A stretch of 64,000 nucleotides of DNA from Hanleya hanleyi (Eukaryota > Mollusca > Polyplacophora > Lepidopleurida > Hanleyidae): positions 1-64,000 of the forward strand of contig JAVTVY010018960.1 in assembly GCA_036873755.1 (NCBI GenBank), in the 5' to 3' direction. How positions within the stretch are numbered: position 1 is the stretch's first letter; every line of letters starts with the position of its first letter. Below, in pieces: positions 55,496 through 64,000 of the stretch. A model generated the notes under the pieces. The model was given only the letters and a program-made list of their open reading frames with translations. It had not been told where the DNA came from and did no database searches. The position numbers and the translations under genes are program-made.

Positions 55496-56207
55496 GAACA
55501 ATATTTGATTTAGTCAACGCTATCTGTCCTGGAATGCGGGTGGAGGGGTTGGGCAGAATCCTCACAGCCCCACTGATGATTTTTTTTTCGCAGCACCGAA
55601 ATTTCATGATGTCTGCTATGAGCAGTTTTTGTTTGTTTTAGTTCGATGATGTATCAACGACGTACCCAATCAGACTGAAAGTCTTGTCATATGCAGCCAT
55701 ACAAGATCGGCACCGTGAATCGGTAACAATTTGGAAATGAAATAGTTTATCGTATCGGAGTCATCTGAGCCTATTTGGAGTCATAGATGCAAGGATCATG
55801 GGTAAATTCAAAAGAGTGCCCATGTGGAGTCATTTTAAGTTTACGTCTCTTTTAACCTTCACCGGATTTGTTGCGTTTTCTGTTTCAAAGAACAAAACAT
55901 TCCTTTATTTCACCGATAATAATTCTTCTCTAACCTATCGACCAGTTTTTATGCCAAAAATTCCAAAAGATGTTCTTTATGAAATTCTGTCAAAATAATC
56001 AGTAGCGTGTGTAGACAGTACTGCCTGCTCCATCTCTACACTCGTTGTCGTGAACTGATCCGACATACTATCGTGCAAATGTTTGACGAGACGAGTACCC
56101 ACAAGTCGAAGACCGAGATGCGCTGGTGTATGGTAGGGCTGAAGACCATTTCAATATTCAAGCTCCCTTCTGGGCCTAAGTTGTTGTTCTTACGATGTTG
56201 TTTACCG

Positions 56208-56213
56208 AATAAA
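56208..56213 (+). terminator. Candidate polyadenylation signal of the P450 gene
   Basis: AATAAA, 713 bases after the stop codon. It lies in the segment absent from copy 1. Weak evidence: there is no transcript, and AATAAA is common in AT-rich DNA. Confidence 0.3.
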
Positions 56214-57254
56214 AAATAGATCTCACCCTGTCTTGTGTCTCTTCGGTAGAGTAGATTACGAGCATAAACAATGCGCTATAAAGTCCGTGTTTGCGTGTGG
56301 TGGGTACGATCCGTAGTTTAGAGAATGTCCACTCGGCGCTCGATCCAATCACGAGCGCTTATTAGGCTAGCTGAACGACAAAGAGGTGTCAACACGGATG
56401 GGATGTGAAATCCGTCGTAAAGACTTTTGGAATCAAACGGGCAACAAATTGGGAAGCGTTTGTTGCAATCAGTATCTCGCTGTGCCTAGTGTGAAAGTCC
56501 CGCGCGCTTGAACAGAAACGTGGGATTCCAATTTTACCCTGGGAGGTATAACCGAGTTAATCAGCGGACTAGGAAAGCAGCCCACCATTGACCTAGCGTG
56601 GGGCCAAATGCAACCAATCAGTACACAGAAAACAAACCAATGGAAACGCCCTGCAGTGAAATAGAAGCTAATGAAATCACTCCACAAACTAAACATGCTA
56701 AATACATCATTTGATCTAGGTTAAGCGCAGGCATTCCAGCGCAAACTTTTGACGATTAAGGATCATGGCCTGCGATAGCTACAAGAGCGAAGGTTGGGAT
56801 GAAAACACAAAGAGAGATCGAGGTCGAATGTCCAGGGGTGTGTCTGACCACCGATATAATTCTCAGAGGTGGTCGTGATAAGTCGAAGTGGTGCGATGTC
56901 AAACGGATTATGGGGGTGTATAAACCCGAAGGACTGAGAACTGTCCACCTCGACTGAGGGGGCGGGGAGGGGGTGGAGATCAGATCACAACACCCTAAGT
57001 ACTACTTTACATCAACCCCAGTACTACCCGACATCAACCAGGCAGTACGTCGGCCCCTGCCTCCTATATCAACATGCTCCCCCAGTAGTTTATAAAGTGC
57101 ATATTACTTATCATTGAGGCTGAGGCCGATGACGTGACGCGGCGTGACGCGGCAATGGCGTCAAGGATGACGTCACTTCCGGCCACATGACGTCCGGGTA
57201 AAAGGTCGCTTCCGGGTCAAAGTTCATTCCGGGTCAAAGGTCAGTTCCGGTCAC

Positions 57255-58010
57255 GTGAGAGCCCAACAAAGGGGGATCGTAGTGATGCTTGAAGGAGAAT
57301 CCAGCAACGGTACCTCTCACGAGACCCCAGGTGAATCAACAGGATGTCCTAGAGGGATCATTAGGAGAATCTCCTGGATGCCTTGGGTTCTCGTCGGGAG
57401 AAGGGAGAATTCATTGCTGAATTCTCCATTTCTCTCGGTGTTATGAATAAGTTATGAATGTGAATAACATTCGACGGTTTGCTACTATCCACTCCTGTTC
57501 TCAGCATTGATAGGAATTCTCTTCGTCTGACTTATGACTTCGATCAATTTGACAAGTATTATCCTTAGAAAATGAGAAATTTCCACAAGAATTCAAGCAC
57601 AATGTACATGTGTGGATAGTAACAAACCTGTGTTGTCCTTCACATTGATGATTCATCCTTGTACATCATCGCGTTGATCCAAGAACTTGAGGGATACAGT
57701 ATCACATTTGGAACAAAAGCTTTGCAAAACCATTCTTGGGGTGACGATAAATGTAACTAGTGTGAAATATGACATCGATGGCATGAAGAAACTTAAGATT
57801 GATGTGGGTTCTACTGAACAAAGACGACCCAATCCCTTGGGTATCTTGTCGAGAACCAGGGGTCTCTAACTTCTAGATAACCTTACCGGCATCATAGTGA
57901 TTCCCCGGGGGAATCGTTCTGAAACCTATGGGAATATACCCGAGAACCAGGGGTCTCCAGCGTCTAGATACCCCTTTGTGAACCATGGTGAATCCTCTTT
58001 TTCTCTCAGT
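57255..58010. mobile_element. Insert in the left arm of Z2
   Basis: Absent from the matching place in Z1 (about 4855-4920). Contains GAGAACCAGGGGTCTC twice (57850 and 57942), each followed by a CTAGATA word. Also contains GAGAATTCATTGCTGAATTC. Boundaries and class unknown. Confidence 0.5.
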
Positions 58011-58319
58011 GTATGGGATAGGAGAATTGGGGTGGTCATTTTTTTCTTGTGTATTTTACTATGGGGTGTGGCACCTTGCTTTCTTTGTCTCGCGAGGGAG
58101 GGATCTCGAGGCCATGATTTGAATTTCGCTGAAAACTTCAGACAGGTCTGGAGTAGTCATGTTAGGTCGATTCTGGCGCACTGGACAATGTTAGTCCCAA
58201 TGGGGAACCCACTCATGGACATTTGCGGTATGGGGCGTGGCACAGTGTTTTCTTTATCTCGAGCTGTAGAACACGATGGACAGGGTCTCGAGGCCATGCG
58301 TTGAATTTTGTTGAAAAGT

Positions 58320-58960
58320 TCTGATGACGCATGCGCAGTAGGCAGGTAGATCGAGGTGGACGTTTTGTGGTTTAGGTGGACCTATAATGGTCTGATTGGG
58401 TCGTGTGAGGTGCCATAGTGAAGCACTCGTGGAGGAGCGTACAACTGGATGGGCGTGGGGTGAGAATATCGTCTATCTGCGCAAGCGCAGTAGAAAAAGT
58501 ATTTGAATGGACGTTTTGGGGTCGCTGTGGACCACTATTGGACCGCTTGGGTCGTGTAAGGTATCAAAGTGAAGCTCTCTGGAAGTAGCATCCGACTGGA
58601 CTAGTATGTCGTCCGTTTTCAACATTTTGCGCATGCGCAGGCAGGGAATTATGGGAAAAAGCATTGGAATGGACGTTTTGGGGTCGAGGTGAACCCATAA
58701 TGGTCCGAATGTGTCGTGTGGGGTATCAATTTGAAGCTCTCATGAGGTAGCGTCCAATTGGACTGGTGCGGAGTAAACGTAGCGCAATGGTGCGCATGCG
58801 CTGACAGGGAATGGTGGGGAACGGGCATTGGAATGGACGTTCTGTGGTCGAGGTGGGCGCATATTGGGCGTACTGGGTCGGGGAGGGGAGGGTATGCATG
58901 TGAATCGCTCCTCCAAGCCGATCAGGTCATGGGTGAGTGCATTTTTTCACAGAAAGACTA
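58320..58960. repeat. GCGCATGCGC satellite in the left arm of Z2
   Basis: Four units of about 145-150 bp with GCGCATGCGC, GACGTTTTGGGGTCG and GGGTCGTGTGAGG, as in 5280-5800. Confidence 0.75.
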
Positions 58961-59123
58961 TACACCTGATGAGTCATAGAAATGGGAATGTTGTTGTTGA
59001 GATAGTGTAGTTTCTCAATTTCGAGGAAGTAAAATTCAATGGAAGTAATCCAGTTGCCCTTTAGTAGTAGAGAGAACAGAAACCCAGTACATTTGCCTTG
59101 TGACCTTTGTGGAGAGTTTTACA

Positions 59124-59173
59124 GTAACGCCTTAACGCCCTATCTCAACGACTTAACGCCCTATCGTAAGGCC
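59124..59173. repeat. TTAACGCC iteron array, left arm of Z2
   Basis: CTTAACGCCCTATCTCAACG words, shortened relative to 5969-6070. Confidence 0.75.
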
Positions 59174-59523
59174 TTATTAAGGCGTTTCAACTTTTATGCG
59201 AGATTGTACCATGCTATTATATAATACTAACGCATCGACAGGGTGTACGTATCAATCCATTCACACCAGGGTGGTCCCCGATGATGTCATCGCGCTACAC
59301 CGTGACATTTTAGGGGGTGTTTAGCTGGGAAAACCTCTGTTTTGTAGGGCATCGCTCTATATGTCAGGGCAAATTTTCGGGAATTTTCTGGGAAAACCCA
59401 TGTTCTATTTATAGATCTCTCGGGAGTAGTAGAGAAAGGGGAGTTTCGGAGGGGCAAACGGGAGAGATGAGGGTCCTGCTTCATCCGGCTACCTGGTAGA
59501 ATTAACTGTGTGTGCGTGTGTGG

Positions 59524-59596
59524 TAGAGGAGGAGGAGGAGGAGGAGGAGGAGTAGGAGGAGGAGGAGGAGGAGGAGGAGGAAGAAGAAGAAGAGGA
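59524..59596. repeat. (GAG)n microsatellite
   Basis: About 20 GAG units. In the other arms the same place has 4-8 units (6281-6297, 7329-7349, 62565-62578), so the length differs in every copy. Confidence 0.9.
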
Positions 59597-59843
59597 ATGG
59601 GTTAACGCCCTAACGTCTTCTATAGCTAATCCATTATGGCTTAATGCCATGATGCAGATGACAGAAAGACAGATCAATACGTTCACAAGTTTTCATATAG
59701 TTTGTTCTCACCAAAGTTACATCATACCCAAGCTAGAGGAGCCGCGTTGTGTAAGTTTACAATTCAAGTATGCTCTTGTCCAATCAGAAGCCACCATTTC
59801 AGAAAGTTCAATCTTCGGCCATGTTCGCTCTGATCCGTTTGTC

Positions 59844-60220
59844 CTAAGCGTCTTCAGGTAGTCCAAGATACTGGAGCTTCGAGCTCTTACTGCTCCCATT
59901 GGTAGGCAGGGAAGGGAGATGGAAGGGTTCCTCGACACTGGGATCAATCTCCATCGGGTCTTCAATTCGGGGCGGCGAATCGACCTCAATGGGTTCTTCC
60001 ATCCGAGGATGCATTTCCATAGGAACTGAAATATCCTGTCTCGAGAGTGGCGAACGTGATCCGTGGATGGCACTTTGGTGACGTCTCAATTGACTGGAAT
60101 GTTAAAGACTATATTACACTCTGCACATGTATGCGTGGGTACTTCCTGGCGTGCAGGTGTGGGACGACGTAAACTGTCCAGTTGATCGAAGGGCTTCGAG
60201 CAAGTCGTACACCTGAACAT
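59844..60220 (-). pseudogene. C2H2 zinc-finger protein, left arm of Z2, broken
   Basis: ATG 60220 opens MFRCTTCSKPFDQLDSLRR. Both Cys of finger 1 are present, but its two His positions read Pro and Gln. Finger 2 begins CAECNIVF and is then lost to a one-base deletion near 60095. The tail (HPRMEEPIEVDSPPRIED, ending LPEDA) is open to 59844. Different lesions from Z1 and from the right arm, so each copy decayed independently. Confidence 0.7.
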
Positions 60221-60401
60221 CGTGATAGAGTGTCTGCTGAATGGAACGTAGACTTTGCTCGTTTTTAGGATATGTTTGCTTTTATGGACAGTAACGCCCA
60301 CCAACGCCTAGCTTGACGCTTCAACGCCCTGGTGAAATAGCTCAGAATCTCTAGATATTCTAGATATTCCATGGAATTGCCACTAATTCATCGAAATGCA
60401 G

Positions 60402-60548
60402 TGACGCCCGTCAACGCCCGTCGTTACGCCTTAACGCCCGTCTCAACGCCAATTCTTTAAGCCTCAACGCCCGCCCCAACGCCTTAACGCACTATTTTAA
60501 CGCCTTAACGCATTATCTTAACGCCTTATCGTAACGCCTTTACGCATT
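60402..60548. repeat. TTAACGCC iteron array upstream of the minus-strand zinc-finger gene
   Basis: About ten words such as CGCCTTAACGCACTATTTTAA. It lies on the promoter side of the gene at 60220-59844, mirroring 61628-61769. Confidence 0.8.
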
Positions 60549-60892
60549 GTCAACCTTCCAATGACACGCACATATTTTGACCATTGGTCCCTGACATTTG
60601 GTGACAATGATGTCATCACTAGACATCGCCGGAACTGACGCCATCGTGCGCATGAAAGCTCCGAGCTCTTGGAGTCGGAGCTCGGGGCTCGAAAGTGATG
60701 TCATCGCGCGCATTCGTACGTACCTGGGGTGCACCCGCACACTGGTGTATCATAATACGGGCTATAGGATACAAGGTGCACCACAGGTGAGTGCGCATGC
60801 GCGCGGTAACGTCACTTCCGCCGATGTCCAGTGATGATGTCACTGTTATTAAGGGTCAGGGGCCAATGGTCAAAATATGTGCGTGTGATTGA

Positions 60893-61620
60893 ATTACAAC
60901 ACATATAAGGGAAGTGGGAAGAGGTGCCGACATACTGACAGAGCCACATGACTTCACAGTCTAGTCTTCCGGTCAACCTATTCGAAAGCACATACCAAGA
61001 ATCTAACGATTCGTGATATGTGTTGTATCTCAGGTACGCTTTTATTGTACCTGTTCATGTGGCAACATGGATGATATGACCACACGGCCCCTAGCACCGG
61101 CATAAGCGGTATTAGATACAAATCTAGAGAGCTATGATGGAAATGCTCTGACAACTTGTATATTGGTAACTGGTGAGCTGTTTCGCTGTGACAACTCGTA
61201 CACTGAAGATTGGTGAGTTGTATCGTCGTCAGATGAAAATGACGACATTTAACACAAAAACTGGTCTGTAAGGCCCGATGTCGACCCAGCATCAACTTCC
61301 CACAAGTGCCAACATATATCAAAGACCAAAAGGTCTGTACAGGGTGCGGGCCTCGGGGACGAAACGTCCACCAGCAGAATCTCGGCATATACAGGTAAAA
61401 ATTACAACACATATAAGGGAAGTGAGAAGAGGTGCCGACATACTGACAGAGTGACATGACTTCACAGTCTAGTCTTCCGGTTAACCTATTCGAAAGCACA
61501 TACCAAGAATCTAACGATTCGTGATATGTGTTGTATCTCAGGTACGCTTTTATTGTACCTGTTCATGTGGCAACATGGATGATATGACCACACGGCCCCT
61601 AGCACCGGCATAAGCGGTAC
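60893..61620 (-). repeat. R500 repeats in the centre of Z2
   Basis: A full unit (60893-61401) and a partial unit (61402-61620), both beginning TTACAACACATATAAGG. They sit at the symmetry centre between the two arms. Centre and right-arm sequence join directly at 61620, where GGTACTGGCAATGCG starts the iteron array. Confidence 0.75.
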
Positions 61621-61627
61621 TGGCAAT

Positions 61628-61769
61628 GCGTAAAGGCGTTACGATAAGGCGTTAAGATAGAGGGGTTAAAGCGTTAAGATAGGGCGTTTAGGCGTTGGGA
61701 CGGGCGTTAAGGCGTATAGATAGGCCGTTAAGGCGTTGAGACGGGCGTTAATGCGTAACGACAGGCGTT
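61628..61769. repeat. GGCGTTAA iteron array, right arm of Z2
   Basis: Same order and spacing as 6370-6520 in Z1, beginning GGCAATGCGTAAAGGCGTTA in both. Confidence 0.8.
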
Positions 61770-61935
61770 TCGATGAATTAGTGGTAATTCCATGGAATAT
61801 CTAGAAAACAGAGATTCTGAGCTAATTCACCAGGGAGTTGAAGCGTTAAGCCAGGCGTTGGCGGGCGTTACTGTCCATAAAAGCAAGCGTATCCTAAAGA
61901 CGAGCAATTCAGCATTCAGCAGACACTCTACCACG

Positions 61936-62311
61936 ATGTTCACGTGTACGACTTGCTCGAAGGCCTTCCATCATCTGGACAGTTAACGTCGTCAAACACC
62001 TGCACGCCATGAAGTACCCTCGCATACATGTGCAGATTGTAATATAGTCTTTAACATTCCACTCAATTGAGACGTCACCAAAGTGTCATCCACGGATCAC
62101 GCTCGCCACTCTCGAGACCGGATCGTCAATTCCCATGGAAATGCATCCTCGAATGGAATAACCCATTGAGGTAGATCCGGCGCACCGAAGTGAAGAGCCG
62201 ATGGAGATTGATCCCAGTATCGAGGATCTCTCCCATCGCCCTTCCCTGCCTACCAATGGGAGAAGTAAGAGCTCTGAGCTCCAGTATCCTGGACAGCCCG
62301 AAGACGCTTAG
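61936..62311 (+). pseudogene. C2H2 zinc-finger protein, right arm of Z2, broken
   Basis: ATG 61936 opens MFTCTTCSKAFHHLDS with both Cys of finger 1 intact. TAA at 61984-61986 then stops it. Downstream the second finger and the acidic tail are recognisable in shifted frames, ending in the same GAAGACGCTTAG as Z1. The promoter block CATAAAAGCAAGCGTATCC lies about 60 bases upstream. Confidence 0.7.
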
Positions 62312-62949
62312 GACAAACGGATCAGAGCGAACATGGCCGAAGATTGAACTTTCTGAAATGGCTTTGCTGATTGGACAAGAGCATACTTGAATTGTAAACA
62401 TACCAACGCGGCTCTCCTAGCTTGGGTGTGATGCAACATTGAGAAGAATAAACTGTATGAAAACTTGTGAACTTGTGTTGATCTGTCTTTCTGTCATCTG
62501 CATCATGGCATTAAGCCGTAAGGAATTAGCTATGGCAGACGTTAGGGCGTTAACCCATTCCTCCTCCTCCTCCACCTCCACACACGCACACAAAGGTAAC
62601 TCTACCAGGTAGCCGGATGAAACAGGACCCTCATCTCCCCCAAAAGTTCGTTTGCAACTCCGAAACTCCCCTTTCTCTACTACTCCCGAGTGATCTATAA
62701 ATTGAACAGGGTTTTTTCCAGAAAATTCCACAAAAATTTACCCTCACATATAGAGCGATGACCTACAAAACAGGGGTTTTCCAAGCTAAACACCCCGTAC
62801 AATGTCTCGGTGTAGAGCGAAGACATTATCGGGGACCAACATGTTTTATTCCCTAGTGTGAATGGATTGATACATACACCTTGTCGATGCGTTAGTATTA
62901 TTTTATAACATGGTACAATCTCACGCAAAAGATAAAACACTGGTATGCT

Positions 62950-63064
62950 AGGGCGTTAAGGCGTTAGGATAAGGTGTTCAGGCGCTAAGGTAGGGCGTTA
63001 AGGCCTTACGATAGGGCGTTACGATAGTGCGTTAAGGCGTTAAGATAGGGCGTTAAGGCGTTAC
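62950..63064. repeat. GGCGTTAA iteron array, outer right arm of Z2
   Basis: Longest outer array in the window (about eight words, GGGCGTTAAGGCG type). It corresponds to 7718-7767 in Z1. Confidence 0.8.
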
Positions 63065-63239
63065 TGTAAAACTCTCCACAAAGGTCACAGGGCAAATATA
63101 CTGGGTTTCTGTTTTCTCTAATACTAAGGGTCAACTGGATTACTTCCCTTGACTGTTACTTCCCCGAAGTTGAGAAACTACACTATCTCAACAACAACAA
63201 CAACAACAACATTCCCATTCTATGACTCACAGGTGTAAA

Positions 63240-64000
63240 GTCTTTCTGTCAAAATATGCACCCACCCATGACTTGATCGGCTTGGAGGAGCGCTTCATAT
63301 GGATACTCTGCCCGACCCAGTATGCACAATATGGGCCCATCTCGACCTCAAAACGTCCAGTTCAATGCCCTTTCTCCACCATTCCCTTCCTGTGCATGCG
63401 CCCCATTGCCCTACTTTTAGTCCACACCAGTCCAGTTGGACGCTACCCCATAAGCGCTCCTATTTGGACCATTACGGGTCCACTTCGATCCCAAAACGTC
63501 CCTTCCAATGCCCTTTTTCCATAAGTCCCTGCCTGCACATGCGCAGAATGTTGAAAACGGACAACGCACTAACCCAGTCGGATGCTACTTCCCGAGAGCT
63601 TCACTTTGATACCTCACAGGACCCAATCGCACCAATAGTGGTCCACCACGACCCCAAAACGTCCATTCAAATACCCTTTTTTTACTGAGCATGCGCAGAG
63701 AGAGGATATTCCCACGCCACACCCATCCAGCTGGACGCTCCCCCACGAGTGCTTCACTATGGCACCTCACACGACCCAATCGGACCACTATGGGTTCACC
63801 TAGACCCCCAAAACGTCCAACTCGATCAACCTGCCTACTGCGCATGCGTCATTAGAAATTTTCAACACAATTCAACGCATGGCCTCGGGATCCCTCGCAT
63901 CGTGTTTTACAGCTCGGGATAAAGAAAACAATGTGCCAAACTCCATACCGCAAATGTCCATGAGTGTGTTCCCCATTGGGACTAACACGGTCCAGTGCGC
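63240..64000. repeat. GCGCATGCGC satellite in the right arm of Z2
   Basis: Units of about 145 bp in the inverted orientation relative to 58320-58960, ending at the window edge with CAAATGTCCATGAG and CCCATTGGGACTAACAC. Confidence 0.75.

Larger units (their letters stand above)
54158..57083. repeat. Segmental duplication, copy 2
   Basis: Partner of 2858-4748. Besides the foldback insert it carries 56040-56460 (including AATAAA at 56208) and 56650-56890, which copy 1 lacks. The conserved 3' flank includes a 66-77 codon ORF in both copies (4071-4304, 55798-55998). Base changes between them are mostly amino-acid-changing, so there is no sign of coding selection. Confidence 0.85.
57083..64000. 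mobile_element. Long-inverted-repeat element Z2 (right end beyond the window)
   Basis: Left arm about 57083-60840, centre 60890-61620 (R500 repeats), right arm 61621 to past 64000. The arms match each other inverted and match Z1. Unlike Z1, each Z2 arm carries its own zinc-finger gene, facing outward from the centre. The left arm is interrupted by about 750 bp (57255-58010) absent from Z1. It occupies the same position relative to the P450 3' end as Z1, so the two are copies made by the gene duplication. Confidence 0.78.

Noticed and set aside
60978..61499. 173-codon minus-strand ORF in the centre of Z2
   Set aside because: It runs through R500 repeat units, and the same bases in other copies are closed or in other frames.

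Overview
The window is animal nuclear DNA. It has spliced, intron-rich host genes, tRNA-derived SINE-like repeats, a Ty3/gypsy retrotransposon, non-LTR fragments and large amounts of satellite. A marine invertebrate (a mollusc, another lophotrochozoan or a lancelet-like animal) fits the clan-2 cytochrome P450, SINE-like tails such as GTGACATTAAACC, and the endogenous virus-like genes. The species cannot be fixed from this sequence alone.

The one intact host gene is a clan-2 type cytochrome P450 on the + strand, 11474-55495. It has six exons (11474-12013, 22865-23077, 37541-37679, 40310-40575, 53960-54087, 55285-55495). All junctions join in phase and give a 498-residue protein with anchor, hinge, WxxxR, AGxxT, ExxR, PERF and haem-Cys motifs. 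Exon 5 has no start or stop codon and was found by reading the intron for splice sites and the PERF motif. At 3590-3800 lies the last exon of a second, upstream P450. It is identical to exon 6, and about 2 kb of surrounding sequence is duplicated at 54158-57083. The window is therefore part of a tandem P450 array with a period near 51.7 kb.

The introns are filled with mobile DNA. Intron 1 holds virus-like fragment A (12.27-15.55 kb: ATPase and zinc-finger pseudogenes), a foldback element, GC-rich repeats and a TIR element. Intron 2 holds a decayed Ty3/gypsy element (26647-31870, minus strand), a 33-bp minisatellite (32895-34631) and nested copies of an unnamed retroelement. Intron 3 is largely a 25-bp minisatellite. 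Intron 4 holds virus-like fragment B (41.9-50.4 kb): RING protein, PC4-like protein, retroviral-type integrase, packaging-type ATPase, a pX-like small virion protein and other structural-type genes. Intron 5 holds a foldback insert.

Downstream of each P450 3' end sits the same kind of long-terminal-inverted-repeat element: Z1 at 4749-9045, and Z2 from about 57083 to beyond the window end. These carry a decayed two-finger C2H2 gene behind a TATA-like box and arrays of a TTAACGCC iteron. The same iterons, promoter and zinc-finger layout flank the ATPase in fragment A. Z1 and Z2 therefore look like internal-deletion derivatives of a virus-like (Polinton/adintovirus-like) element whose core genes survive in A. 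The best candidate for something undescribed is this family: an integrating DNA-virus-like element with very long inverted repeats, GCGCATGCGC satellites, TTAACGCC iterons and a zinc-finger protein encoded in the arms. No DNA polymerase gene was seen, and every virus-type core gene except the RING and PC4-like ORFs is broken.
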